DNA of 64,000 nucleotides from Pseudomonas poae (GTDB lineage Bacteria; Pseudomonadota; Gammaproteobacteria; Pseudomonadales; Pseudomonadaceae): NCBI GenBank assembly GCA_004000515.1, contig CP034537.1, positions 3,486,001 to 3,550,000 of the forward strand, read 5' to 3'. Shown piece by piece: positions 1 to 10,040 of this stretch (position 1 is its first letter; each line of letters starts with the position of its first letter). The notes under the pieces were generated by a model. It saw only the letters and a program-made list of their open reading frames with translations, ran no database searches and was not told where the DNA came from. The position numbers and the translations under genes were made by a program.

Positions 1-1
1 G

Positions 2-1796
2 CATGAACTGCAACGCCAGACACAGGCGGCCAGTTACTCCAATGAGGCGCTCAGGGACTATCGAATCCGGCGCAAAGAAGACGAGAGCGTAGCCAAAACG
101 AAGATGGTGTTAAGTATTTTTTTCCGTTATTCGGGTTGTTGAATAGCGCCCATGAATTGTACTTGGCGGTGCGACGTTATCAGCGTTCCAGCGACCCTCT
201 TGATAAACGCGTGTTGGCCGATTCGATAAAATTCTTTTTGGTCGATCTGGCGACGCTTTTCATACCCAGCCCCTTCCCCAAGAACGCGGGTGCCGTGGCG
301 TCTGCTGCTATACGGCCTGCTCTGCCTCAGGCTTTGGGGCGGATACGCCGCTGGCGTGTGGAACCGGGAACCGTTTCTCGTCCGGCGTCATCGGTGAGGC
401 AACTTCCGGCGCTGGAGTCTTTTAAGGTCAAGTTGGTGCCGGAGGGCGCTGTGGCGCTCAAAGGGCCGAGTGAAAGGGGTGTGTATGCGAAGGATGGCGC
501 GCTGTTTGTTAAGGATGGCACGCACCATTACCCGGTTTACCGGCGTAGCAACGAAGCGTTATTTCGCCTGAAAAACCAGCAGGTAGCGGGTCAGGATGAA
601 CTGATTCTGAACATTCACGAGCCGGGCGAGTGGCTATTGGTGCGGACGCGCCCCTGCCGGTGGCGGGGACGAGTTCGGGAATGCTCAATCCGTGGCAGCG
701 GCCAGTGTCACCCCCGCCTGATTGGTGGCCGCCGGTTGTACGCACGGCGACGGAAAATTCGATTCTTCAATCATCTACGACGACGAATCATTGGTTGAGT
801 TGGGGTATGACTCCCCCGGATTATCGGCAATTGATTTCTCCTGCTCCGGGTGTTTTTCACGTTCCCAGTGGGGCCTCTGGTTTTTCTTACAATGTTGCGC
901 GAGTCGCCCCACCGAATGTTGCCTTTGACCATCTGACCAGCGGTTTTTACAGGTTGCTTCCTGAAGGTCATCAGGCACCTTTGAACCGTATTGTATTCAT
1001 GACAAAGAACGAGCCGTTGGCTTCAAATGCGCTCGATGATATCAAGCGCTGGACAAGCACGGCGCTGCATGAACAACCCCTTCCAATGTCATTTACCTCG
1101 AAGAACGGGTGGGCACTTCATGCTCCACTGTTCGACAGGCCGTTGGCTCAGTCTGTAGGTGCGGCCTTTCCTACCATGACAACCAGGAGTCGAGATTTCA
1201 CGGTCATACGCATCACTGAGTTGTCTGGGCCGGAGGGGGCTGCAACGGCTACTCATTTGCTTAACATTCGTTCGACGTTGGACAAATGGTTGCCGCCACT
1301 GCCTGCCCTGCCAGGGCAAACGGACGATCTGCTGAGAATGTTGCGGCCTCTTGAAAGGCGTCGCCACCATTTGTTTATCAGCTACCAAGGCGTTACCCCT
1401 GGCTTCACGCGTGTTGACTTTAAACCGCATGGTTTAGACCCCTCATTGTGGGTCGTTACATCTCATGCTGCTTCTATGCGCAGCCCTGCAATGATTGCCG
1501 CTGTTGAGTATGTGCTGCTGCAGCAAGGCTTCACGATTCATCAGCTAGGGGTGGTGCGCCACGGTGCTCGTTCATTTGAGTTTGCAGCGACGCATGCCGG
1601 TTCGAATTCCCTTTATTACGTGTCACTCCACTGGGTGGAGAAAGGGAGTGTCAGCTTAGGACAAAGGCTAACTGATGGATGGTTCAACAAGACCATTAGC
1701 AATAACGCAATAAATCCAAGATTCGCGCCAGTCAGAAGTGCCTGGGGGAGGGGCGATTGGTTCGGATCGTGGCAGGCATTCAATGGCCTATCATGA
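2..1796 (+). CDS. C-terminal part of a large DUF6543-like (dermonecrotic-toxin-type) protein; partial, frameshifted
   Basis: The gene enters from the left edge already open, so its N-terminus lies outside the window. About 599 codons are visible across three frames. The frames join at a T7 run (117-123) and near 630, each consistent with one missing base. The first visible part has a hydrophobic stretch (about codons 67-80). It is followed by a GVY...KDG...VKDG module (about 485-540) that resembles the module in the NEL-ligase protein at 33.4 kb, the reason for the DUF6543-type assignment. The last ~370 residues (from about 690) match no family I recognise and are the likely variable effector or toxin part. 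No signal peptide can be judged. No immunity-like gene follows: the next gene is a convergent LysE exporter. Family assignment is inference from module resemblance. Confidence 0.5.
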
Positions 1797-1823
1797 GTAC
1801 GGTCCCTCCCACCGTTTATTTCG

Positions 1824-2465
1824 TCAAAGTGAGTCCATCCTGACCTTCATCAACGCCATCATGCCTGCACCGCCAAACAATCCCGCACTGACGCGGTTGA
1901 ACCAGCTCTGGCCCTTGCCGCTGCGAAGGTAACGAGCAGCACCATGAGCGCCCAAGCCATAGGCCAGCTTGCAGAGCAGGTCGAGTACGGTCCATGTGGC
2001 GATCATGATCAGCAGTTGTGGCAGGAACGGCAGCTCGCCACTGAGAAACTGCGGCAGGAATGCGGCGAAAAACAGGATGTCCTTGGGGTTGCTGGCACCC
2101 AACACAAACGCGCGACCAAACAGCGTGCGAAAGCGCGGCGTAGCAGCCAACTGCGGAACTTCAGCGCCCTGCGCCGGCTGGCGTGATTGCATCCAACTCT
2201 GCCAGGCGAGGTAGAACAGGTACGCCGCGCCGACGATCTTCAATGCGCTGAACAGTTGTTCCGACGCCAGTAACAAGGCGCCCAGGCCCAGGGCCGAGGC
2301 GCTCAGCAGGCAGATCGAGGCAAACACCCCACCGAGAAACGCTGGATACGAACGGCGCAGGCCGTAGTTGAGACTGTTGCTGATCATCAACAGTGACAAT
2401 GGTCCCGGGATCAGGATCACCACCAATGCCGCGCCGCTGAACAGTAGCCAGGTTTCCAGGTTCAT
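1824..2465 (-). CDS. LysE/RhtB family amino-acid exporter
   Basis: 213-residue integral membrane protein with about six hydrophobic segments. It carries the family's N-terminal ILIPGPLSLLMISNS stretch (about residues 17-31) and the central GASNPKDILFFAAFLPQF segment (about 123-140). Members export amino acids or homoserine-lactone-like compounds by proton antiport at the inner membrane. The substrate cannot be read from sequence. It ends 28 bases from the convergent toxin-like gene and starts 12 bases after the purine permease on the same strand, so the two may be co-transcribed. Confidence 0.9.
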   Translation of the reverse strand: MNLETWLLFSGAALVVILIPGPLSLLMISNSLNYGLRRSYPAFLGGVFASICLLSASALGLGALLLASEQLFSALKIVGAAYLFYLAWQSWMQSRQPAQGAEVPQLAATPRFRTLFGRAFVLGASNPKDILFFAAFLPQFLSGELPFLPQLLIMIATWTVLDLLCKLAYGLGAHGAARYLRSGKGQSWFNRVSAGLFGGAGMMALMKVRMDSL

Positions 2466-2477
2466 CCGTTACTCCTT

Positions 2478-3823
2478 TTATAGAAATATGAATTTGGCGA
2501 TAAAGATCGCGCACAACACCCACAGGCTGACGGAAATCTCGCGGTACTTACCAGTGCCGGCCTTGAGCGCCACGTACGTGATGAAGCCCAGGGCGATACC
2601 GTCGGCCACCGAGAACGTCAGCGGCATCATGATCGCGGTGACAATCGCCGGAATGCTGTCGGTGGCTTCATCCCAGTTGATATGGGCCATGCTCGCCATC
2701 ATCAGCATTGCCACATAGATCAATGCACCGGCAGTGGCATACGCCGGGATCATGCCGGCCAGTGGTGCAAAAAACATCGCCGCCACAAACAGCACGCCCA
2801 CGGTCACGGCGGTGAGCCCGGTGCGACCGCCAGCGGCCACACCCGCAGCACTTTCAACATAGCTCGTGACCGGTGGCACACCGACCATCGCGCCAAATAC
2901 GCTGGAAGCACTATCAGCCTTTAGTGCGCGGGACAGGTTGTCGATCTTGCCATCGGCATTCACCAGGCCCGCCCGTTGCGCGACGCCCATCAGTGTACCT
3001 GCGGTATCGAACATGTGTACAAAAGAAACGCGAAAACAACGCTAATCATGCTGACATTGAATACACCTTTGATATCCATAGCCATCCAGGTAGGCGCCAG
3101 GCTCGGTGGCGTGGAGAGAATGCCGTTGTAGTGCACCAGGTCCAGGCCCCAACCCGCGAGGGTCACAGCGATGATGCTGATGAGGATTGCGCCGAATACG
3201 CGGTGGTAACTGAGGATGGCAATCAGCAGGAAGCACACCGCCGCCAGCAGTGGCGCCGGTTCGTGCAGCGAACCGAGTTTGATCAACGTAGCCGGGCTGT
3301 CGACGATGATGCCGGCGGTTTTCAAGCCGATCACCCCGAGGAACAGGCCGACGCCCGCGCCCATCGCGTGGCGCAGGCTCACGGGGATGCTGTTGAGCAG
3401 CCATTCACGCACACGGGACAGGGTCAGGCCCATGAACAGCACACCGGAAATGAACACCGCACCCAGCGCGGTTTCCCAGTGGTAGCCCATGGTGCCGACC
3501 ACGGTGTAGGTGAAGAACGCATTCAGCCCCATGCCCGGCGCCAGGCCCACCGGCCAGTTGGCGTACAGGCCCATCAACAGGCAACCCAGTGCGGCGGCGA
3601 TGCAGGTGGCAACAAACGCCGCGCCGTGATCGATGCCGGCGTCGGCCATGATGTTGGGGTTGACGAAGATGATGTAAGCCATGGTGATGAAGGTGGTGAG
3701 GCCGGCGATCAGCTCGGTCTTCACTGTGGTGCCATGCACGCTGAGTTTGAACAAACGTTCTAGCCAGCTGTTAGTGGGCGGGGCGATGTCCAGCGTCGGG
3801 GCTTCGGATTTGCGGCTATCCAC
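2478..3823 (-). CDS. NCS2 family (AzgA-like) adenine/guanine/hypoxanthine permease; frameshifted
   Basis: Inner-membrane purine:proton symporter of the NCS2/AzgA branch. The N-terminal half carries FVNPNIMADAGIDHGA and the hallmark GLAPGMGLNAFFTYTVV. The C-terminal half carries GVPPVTSYVESAAGVAAGGRTG. The reading frame breaks at an A4 run (3021-3024). Adding one A gives ...FAFLFVHMFDTAGTL... and a continuous protein of about 448 residues, normal for the family. The 177-base leader holds a palindrome at 3952-3963 that may be an operator. A GCxx purine riboswitch was not evident by eye. Confidence 0.88.
3021..3024. other. Frameshift site in permease (A run short by one)
   Basis: The two halves of the purine permease overlap in different frames here. 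One extra A (T on the coding strand) restores the expected FLFVHMFDTAG transition. Confidence 0.8.
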
Positions 3824-3951
3824 AGCGAGTACTCCTCAAGAGTTTTATTGTTATTTCCAGCGCCGGTCACAAATGTGGGCAACAGCGCTTTGAGGTACTG
3901 GCGGGTTTTGTTGACCAATAGGTCAGGAACTCGCACGAGGCGAATTATGCT

Positions 3952-3963
3952 TTTGTATACAAA
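3952..3963. promoter_or_regulatory. 12-bp perfect palindrome, possible operator
   Basis: TTTGTATACAAA is a perfect palindrome lying 129 bases upstream of the purine permease start and inside the gap after marR. TTGTATACAA-like sites are typical of GntR-family repressors. A link to purine control is inference; no regulator of that kind is encoded in the window. Confidence 0.35.
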
Positions 3964-4000
3964 GAAAGCAAATAATGTTTTCGAATAGTTGGATGAAAGG

Positions 4001-4435
4001 CTAGTTCGCTGCACTCAGGGCCTGATTGACGGCCAGCCATCCCGTCACCGCTTCTTCCCCCGCTTCGCTGAACGCGCGTTGCAGCAGCTTCACTTGTTCG
4101 CGGCGCAGTGACTGTTCGAAACGCAGGCCTTCTTCGCTCAATTCCAACAGGCGTTTGCGCTTGTCGGTCTCGGACGCAACGCTGTTTACCAAGTGCATTT
4201 CCTGTAATTGGCGCAGCGGCATGTTCAGCGCTTGTTTGCTCACGCCGAGCAATTCCAGCAGTTCCTTCACGCTCAAGGCGGGGTAGCGCGCGATAAAAAA
4301 CACGATGCGCTGGTGCACTCGGCTCAGGCCGCGGCGCTCAAGCATTTCGTCAGCCTTGGCGGTGAACGCCTGGTAGCCGAAGAAGAACGCCTCCATGGCT
4401 TCTTGCTGAGCGGTTGGGTTTTTAAGGTCAAGCAT
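4001..4435 (-). CDS. MarR family transcriptional regulator
   Basis: 144-residue winged-helix repressor. The DNA-binding region (about residues 40-105) has the MarR pattern ARYPALSVKELLELLGVS followed by a recognition helix with KQALNMPLRQL and a basic wing containing ETDKRKR. It is divergently placed to the aminotransferase/GST pair with an 81-base gap that holds an inverted repeat (4469-4483). It therefore probably controls that pair and itself. The ligand is unknown. Confidence 0.88.
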   Translation of the reverse strand: MLDLKNPTAQQEAMEAFFFGYQAFTAKADEMLERRGLSRVHQRIVFFIARYPALSVKELLELLGVSKQALNMPLRQLQEMHLVNSVASETDKRKRLLELSEEGLRFEQSLRREQVKLLQRAFSEAGEEAVTGWLAVNQALSAAN

Positions 4436-4468
4436 ATTGACGTATCCGTGCGAGTCGTCGTAATTTCG

Positions 4469-4483
4469 GTCAACCAGTTTGAC
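4469..4483. promoter_or_regulatory. Inverted repeat GTCAA-N5-TTGAC in marR/aminotransferase promoter
   Basis: The repeat sits between the divergent marR and aminotransferase starts. In addition TTGACGTAT occurs twice as a direct repeat (4437-4445 and 4479-4487), the first copy covering the marR translation start. The arrangement fits an autoregulatory MarR operator; this is inference. Confidence 0.4.
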
Positions 4484-4516
4484 GTATTTCCTACAGTCTT
4501 CGCTACCGGTGACCCT

Positions 4517-5681
4517 ATGGCCTTCTCTGAACGTGTTACGCGCCTCAAAAGCTCCTTGATCCGTGAAATCCTCGCGGCAGCCCAGCGCCCGGAAGTGATG
4601 TCGTTCGCCGGTGGCCTGCCGGCCGAAGCCATGTTGCCTGCGCTAAATTGGGAAGACATGCCACTGAACATTGGCCAGTACGGCATGAGTGAAGGGGAGC
4701 CGCAGTTGCGCGAATTGCTCGCCGCCGAGGCCCGCGCGCTTGGCGTGCCGTGCCAGGCCAGCCAGGTGCTGGTGGTCAGTGGTTCTCAGCAAACTCTGGA
4801 CCTGGCAGCCAAGCTGTATATCGACAAAGGCACTCAAATCCTGCTGGAAGGCCCGACCTACCTGGCGGCGTTGCAGATCTTCCAACTGTTCGGCGCCGAC
4901 TGCCTCACTGTGCAGTTGGAGGCCGACGGCCCGGATTTGGCCGCTGCGCGCCAACCTGGAGCGCCATCGCCCGGCGTTCATCTACCTGATCCCGACTTTC
5001 CAGAACCCCTCGGCGGTGCGCTACAGCGAAGCCAAGCGCGAAGCCGTCGCCGCTCTGCTGGACGAGTTCGGCGTGACGCTGATCGAAGACGAACCCTACC
5101 GTGAATTGACCTTCGACGGTGGCAGCGCCAAACCCATCGCAGGGCGCCTGAAAAAAGCCAGCTGGATCTACACCGGCACGGTGTCCAAAACCCTGCTGCC
5201 AGGGCTGCGCGTCGGTTATTTGATCGCCAGTCCGGACCTGTTCCCGCACTTGCTCAAGCTCAAGCAGTCGGCCGACTTGCACACCAACCGTGTCGGCCAA
5301 TGGCAGGCAATGCAGTGGATCGGCACGGAGAAATACCAGCAACACCTGCAGGAATTGCGCAGCTTCTACCGTGAACGCCGCGATGCCTTTCAGTCCGCGC
5401 TGGAGCGTCACTTCGCTGACCTGGCCGACTGGCAAGTGCCCCAGGGCGGATTATTCTTCTGGCTGACCTTGAAACAGCCGTTGGACACCCGCACTTTGTT
5501 GGCTCCATCGCTCGATCAGGACGTCGCGTTCATGCCCGGTGAACCGTTCTTTTCCGAGCCGGACCAACACCTGGGTTCATTGCGGCTCAATTTCAGCCAT
5601 ATCGACCCGGCCCGCCTGGATGAAGGTCTCAAGCGCCTGGCCACGGTGGTCCGTCAAGCACAGCACGCGCAAGCGGCATAA
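4517..5681 (+). CDS. PLP-dependent aminotransferase (class I/II, 2-aminoadipate-transaminase-like); frameshifted
   Basis: Fold-type I aminotransferase of about 388 residues without the MocR DNA-binding domain. The N-terminus has MSFAGGLPAEAMLP. A VVSGSQQTLDL cofactor-phosphate loop follows. The Schiff-base lysine is in TGTVSKTLLPGLRVGY (Lys about 224), and the conserved arginine region is SLRLNFSH. The frame changes at about 4941-4945: one extra base or two missing C's, giving ...DLAALRANLERHRPAFIYL. The ATG at 4517 is chosen because family similarity starts there. The GST gene follows 10 bases later, apparently in the same transcript, and MarR is divergent. The substrate is not determinable; LysN-like use of amino-acid donors is the closest guess. 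Confidence 0.85.
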
Positions 5682-5691
5682 GGGGAGCCCC

Positions 5692-6294
5692 ATGTACAAG
5701 GTTTATGGCGATTACAAGTCGGGCAACTGCTACAAGGTCAAATTGATGCTCAACCTGCTGGGCATTCCCTATCAATGGATCGACGTGGATATCCTCAACG
5801 GCGACACCCAGACCGCCGAGTTCCTGGCCAAGAACCCCAACGGCAAGATCCCGGTACTGGAGCTGGAAGACGGCACCTGTCTGTGGGAGTCCAATGCGAT
5901 CCTCAATTTCCTGGCCGATGGCAGCGAGTTCCTGCCCAGCGAGCCGCGTTTGCGCACTCAGGTGCTGCAATGGCAGTTCTTCGAGCAGTACAGCCATGAG
6001 CCGTACATTGCGGTGGCGCGGTTTATCCAGTTTTACCTGAACATGCCCGAAGACCGCCTGGAGGAATACAAGACCTGCCATAAGCGCGGCTACAAAGCGC
6101 TGAAGGTGATGGAACGCCAACTGCAGGCCACGCCGTACCTGGTGGGCGAGCAGTATTCGATTGCCGATATTGCGTTGTATGCCTATACGCATGTGGCGCA
6201 TGAGGGTGGGTTTGATCTGGCGCCATACCCGGCGGTGCAGGCGTGGTTGGCGCGGGTAGCCAGCCATCCCAAGCATGTGCCGATGCTGGACTGA
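5692..6294 (+). CDS. Glutathione S-transferase family protein
   Basis: 200-residue cytosolic GST. The N-terminal thioredoxin-like domain (1-80) has SGNCYKVKLMLNLLGI, the cis-proline motif NPNGKIPVLEL and the glutathione-binding WESNAI. The C-terminal helical domain has YSIADIALYAYTH, the usual N-capping box. A GGGGAG ribosome site lies 5 bases before the ATG. Co-transcription with the aminotransferase under a MarR regulator suggests a stress- or compound-responsive pair. Confidence 0.9.
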   Translation: MYKVYGDYKSGNCYKVKLMLNLLGIPYQWIDVDILNGDTQTAEFLAKNPNGKIPVLELEDGTCLWESNAILNFLADGSEFLPSEPRLRTQVLQWQFFEQYSHEPYIAVARFIQFYLNMPEDRLEEYKTCHKRGYKALKVMERQLQATPYLVGEQYSIADIALYAYTHVAHEGGFDLAPYPAVQAWLARVASHPKHVPMLD

Positions 6295-6308
6295 TTCACT
6301 CGGTCAAC

Positions 6309-6398
6309 ATGTGGGAGCTGGCTTGCCTGCGATGCGGGCAACTCGGTCTGTCAGTTGTACCGAGGTGATGCCATCGCGGGCAAGCCCGGCTCCCACAC
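6309..6398. repeat. REPIN (inverted REP pair)
   Basis: GTGGGAGCTGGCTTGCC... on the left and its near inverse ...GCAAGCCCGGCTCCCAC on the right flank about 40 bases. This is the Pseudomonas extragenic palindrome type found five more times in this window. It lies between the convergent GST and LysR genes. Confidence 0.85.
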
Positions 6399-6419
6399 AA
6401 GCCTGCTCTAACTTTAGCG

Positions 6420-7310
6420 CTATGTTGTGCCAGGTAATTTTTCACTGAGCAGATCGAAACAGCGCTGTGCCGCCGGGCTCAAGCTCATCCCGCTACGGCT
6501 GATCAACCCGATCTCCCGGTTAACGCCGGGGTGATCGATGTTAATCCGCTTCAACCCCTCCAGGCTGTCCGCCGCCGACTCTGGCAATACGCTGATCCCC
6601 AGCCCCTGGCGCACCAACGCCAACACCGTCGACATGTAGTTGGCCTCCATCCCCGCATTCATCGTCAGTCGCGTTTCATCGAACAACGCATCCACCTGCT
6701 CACGCACGCTGCTGTCGCGCCCCGTTAGGATGATCGGCTGGTTCGCCAGTTGCTTCAGGGTCAATTGACGATGGCGAGTGAGGGGATGATCCAGTGGCAA
6801 AAAAGCACACAAGCGATCATTCAGCACCGGCACAAAGTCCAGCCCATGGCTGAGCCGTGCGCGCACGCCAATGCCGAAGTCCACGTCGCCGGAACGCACT
6901 TGGGCGTGAATGCGGTGCGCCACCAGGTCATGCAGGCGTACTTCGATCCCGGCGAAGTGCTCGCGAAACAGGCGCAGCACCGGTGGCAGGGAGCCGGCAC
7001 ACACCGAGGGCAGGGCGGCGATGGTCACCACGCCCCGGCGCAACGCGGCGAGGTCGCGGGAGCCGGTGACGATGTTGTCCAGGTCCAGCAGCAGTTTTTC
7101 CATGGGACCACGGGCATCCTGACCGGCGGCGGTAATGCTGACGTGGCGCGGACTGCGGTCGAGCAGGGCGACGCCGAGCCAGTCTTCCAGTTGCTGCACC
7201 TGCACCGTCAGCGCCGAGGGCGACAGATGCAGTTCATTGGCAGCCTTGGTGAAACTGCCGGTGCGGGCCACCGCGAGAAATGCCTGAATGTGCTGGATGC
7301 TGTTCTTCAT
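6420..7310 (-). CDS. LysR family transcriptional regulator
   Basis: 296-residue LTTR. The helix-turn-helix is at residues 14-45 (GSFTKAANELHLSPSALTVQ) and the periplasmic-binding-like effector domain spans about 90-290. It is divergent to the CitMHS transporter with a 111-base intergenic region. Its expected role is ligand-dependent activation of the transporter/AtuA operon. The co-inducer is unknown but may be the transported carboxylate. Confidence 0.9.
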   Translation of the reverse strand: MKNSIQHIQAFLAVARTGSFTKAANELHLSPSALTVQVQQLEDWLGVALLDRSPRHVSITAAGQDARGPMEKLLLDLDNIVTGSRDLAALRRGVVTIAALPSVCAGSLPPVLRLFREHFAGIEVRLHDLVAHRIHAQVRSGDVDFGIGVRARLSHGLDFVPVLNDRLCAFLPLDHPLTRHRQLTLKQLANQPIILTGRDSSVREQVDALFDETRLTMNAGMEANYMSTVLALVRQGLGISVLPESAADSLEGLKRINIDHPGVNREIGLISRSGMSLSPAAQRCFDLLSEKLPGTT

Positions 7311-7421
7311 TTTGTTTTTCCGAACGTGCTAGGCCGAATATTCCAATTTACAAAGACTAACCCGCTTCCAATACTCCAGGGAAAACAATAACCGGCCACA
7401 AAGGCCGCTCTGGAGTAACCC

Positions 7422-8714
7422 ATGCTCGCAACCCTGGGTGTCATCACCATCCTGTGCCTGCTCGCTGCCGTCATGAGCAAACGCCTCTCGCCCCTGGTGG
7501 CCCTGATCGCCTTGCCGATCATCGCCGCGCTGCTCGGCGGTTTCGGCCTGCAAACCAGTGCCTTCATCATTACCGGTATCAAGAACGTTGCCCCTGTGGT
7601 GGGCATGTTTGTGTTTGCGATTCTGTTTTTCGGGATCATGACCGACGCTGGCATGCTCGACCCCATCATTGACCGCATCCTGCGTACGGTGGGGACGCGC
7701 CCTACACGAATTGTTGTCGGCACCGCGACCCTGGCGTTGCTGGTGCACCTGGACGGTTCCGGCGCAGTGACCTTTTTGGTGACGGTGCCGGCGATGCTGC
7801 CGCTGTACACGCGACTCGGCATCGACAAACGCATCCTCGCCTGCGTGTGTGCGATGGCCGCCGGGGTGAATTTCCTGCCGTGGACCGGCCCGGTATTGCG
7901 CTCGTCGGCAGCCCTGCATGTGCCGGTGGCGGACCTGTTCCAGCCGTTGATCCCGGTGCAGATCGTCGGGCTGATCTTCGTGTTCGCTTGTGCCTGGTGG
8001 CTGGGCCGTCGCGAAGAAAAACGCCTGGGCCTGGGCGCCGGCTCCACGGTCGATGCCATGCCTCAGCGCGTGCTCAGTGACGACGACATCAAGCTGCGCC
8101 GCCCACGGTTGTTCTGGGTCAACCTGATTCTCACCGTGCTGGTGATGGTGGTGATGATTGCCGGCTGGGTCGACCCGGTGGTGATGTTCATGCTCGGCAC
8201 CGTGGTGGCGCTGTGCATCAACTACCCGAACGTCGATGCTCAGCGCGCGCGCATCGACGCCCACGCGAAAACCGCCCTGACCATGGCCAGTATCCTGCTC
8301 GCCGCCGGTGTGTTCACCGGCATCATGCAGGGCACCGGCATGCTCAAGGCCATTGCCGAAGTGGCGGTGGCGCAGATTCCAGCGGGACACGGCAAGTTGA
8401 TCCCGGCGGTGGTGGGCTTTATTTCCATGCCGTTGAGCATGTTGTTTGACCCTGATTCCTACTATTTCGGCGTGATGCCGGTGATCGCCGAAGTGGGCAA
8501 AGCCCTCGGCGTGGACCCGCTGCAAGTGGCCCAGGCCTCGTTGCTGGGCGTGCACACTACCGGCTTCCCGGTCAGCCCGCTGACCCCCGCTACCTTTCTG
8601 TTGGTGGGCCTGTGCAAGGTCGAATTGGCCGATCACCAGCGCTTCACCATTCCGTTTCTGTTTGCCGCGTCGGTGTTGATGACCCTGACTGCGTTGCTGC
8701 TGGGAGTGATTTGA
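7422..8714 (+). CDS. CitMHS family citrate/metal-carboxylate:H+ symporter
   Basis: 430-residue polytopic membrane protein with about 11-12 hydrophobic segments. It matches the CitMHS family with MLATLGVITILCLL at the start, HLDGSGAVTFLVTVPAMLPL, and a C-terminal PLSMLFDPDSYYFGVMPV segment. The family imports citrate or related polycarboxylates, often metal-complexed. The stop codon is one base from the start of the AtuA gene, so they form an operon downstream of the divergent LysR. Confidence 0.88.
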   Translation: MLATLGVITILCLLAAVMSKRLSPLVALIALPIIAALLGGFGLQTSAFIITGIKNVAPVVGMFVFAILFFGIMTDAGMLDPIIDRILRTVGTRPTRIVVGTATLALLVHLDGSGAVTFLVTVPAMLPLYTRLGIDKRILACVCAMAAGVNFLPWTGPVLRSSAALHVPVADLFQPLIPVQIVGLIFVFACAWWLGRREEKRLGLGAGSTVDAMPQRVLSDDDIKLRRPRLFWVNLILTVLVMVVMIAGWVDPVVMFMLGTVVALCINYPNVDAQRARIDAHAKTALTMASILLAAGVFTGIMQGTGMLKAIAEVAVAQIPAGHGKLIPAVVGFISMPLSMLFDPDSYYFGVMPVIAEVGKALGVDPLQVAQASLLGVHTTGFPVSPLTPATFLLVGLCKVELADHQRFTIPFLFAASVLMTLTALLLGVI

Positions 8715-8715
8715 G

Positions 8716-10040
8716 ATGAAAACCTTGCGCATCGGTTCCGGCGCCGGCTATTCCGGCGACCGTATCGAACCTGCTGTGGAGCTGGCCGAACAGGGCGATT
8801 TGGATTACCTGGTGTTCGAATGCCTGGCTGAACGCACAATCGCCTTGGCGCAACAGGCGCGGATCAGCGATCCACAGGGGGGTTATGACCCGCTATTGAG
8901 TGAACGCATGCGCCGCGTACTGCCTTTTGTAGGCGCGAAGGGCGAGCGTCGTCGCTTGCGGGTGATCACCAATATGGGCGCGGCCAATCCGGTGTCGGCG
9001 GCAGATGAGGTGCGGCGTATTGCACTTGAGCTGGGCCTTGAGCTCAAGGTGGTCGCCGTGGTCGGCGATGACGTGCTCAATGTGCTGGCCCCCGAATTTC
9101 TGTTGGATAACGGCCAGACTGTCGGGTCGTTGGGCGAGCGGCTGATTTCTGCGAATGCCTATTTGGGCGTCGACGGCATCCTGGAAGCGTTGCGCGCTGA
9201 TGCGGACGTGGTGATCACCGGGAGGGTGGCCGACCCGTCGCTATTCCTCGCGCCACAGATGTTTGAGTTCGGCTGGGCGGCGGACGATTGGCAGCGATTG
9301 GGGCGCGGTACGTTGGTGGGGCATTTGCTCGAATGCGCCGGGCAGGTCAGCGGCGGGTATTTTGCCGATCCTGGCTTCAAGGATGTGGATGACCTGGCGC
9401 GCCTGGGTTTCCCACTGGCCGAGATCGATGCAGACGGCGAAGCCGTGATCACCAAGGTGACGGGGTCGGGCGGCCGGGTAAGCCGTGCCACCTGCACTGA
9501 GCAGCTGATATACGAAGTGCATGACCCAGCGGCGTATCTGACGCCGGATGTCACGGCGGACTTCTCTCAAGTGGGTTTTGTCGAGGAGGGCATAGACCGC
9601 GTTCGAGCCGCAGGTGCCGGCGGCCGTTCCCGCCCGAACAGCTGAAAGTCAGTGTCGGCTATCTGGACGGTTGGATTGGCGAGGGACAGATGTCCTACGG
9701 CGGCCCCGGTGCTGTCGCACGGGCGCAGCTGGCGCGGGATGTCGTCCTCAAACGCTTGGAGTTGATGGGCGTGAAAGTGCAGGACGTGCGCGCCGAACTG
9801 ATCGGCATGGACTCGCTCCACGGCACACGCAGCACTGTCGAACCCTGGGAAGTGCGCCTGCGTGTGGCGGCCCGTTGTGAAGATCGCAGTGAAGCTGTGC
9901 GTGTCGGCAACGAAGTCGAAACCCTCTACACCAACGGCCCATCCGGCGGCGGCGGCGCAAGCAAGAGTGTGCGGCAAGTGGTGGCGGTAGCGTCGTTGTT
10001 GTTGCCGCGCAATCAGGTCAACCCGAGGATCGAAGCATGA
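8716..10040 (+). CDS. AtuA family (DUF1446, acyclic-terpene-utilization) protein; frameshifted
   Basis: About 441 residues after correction. The N-terminal RIGSGAGYSGDRIEPAVELAEQGDLDYL, the central DVVITGRVADPSLFLAP and the C-terminal NGPSGGGGASKSVRQVVAVASLLLPR are typical of the AtuA/DUF1446 family. The frame shifts near 9636, where one missing G gives ...RSRPEQLKVSVGYLDGWIGEG. The biochemical role of AtuA is not established. Family members occur in acyclic terpene and carboxylate catabolic clusters. Here the neighbours are a citrate-type transporter and a LysR, which argues for a carboxylate substrate rather than a terpene. Confidence 0.83.

Noticed and set aside
2873..3763. 296-codon plus-strand frame over the purine permease
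   Set aside because: Low-complexity His/Arg/Gly-rich shadow; the permease on the other strand is clear.
7307..8732. Long minus-strand open frames over the CitMHS gene
   Set aside because: Antisense shadows of a high-GC membrane protein gene; the translated sequences are rich in His/Gln/Arg and resemble nothing.
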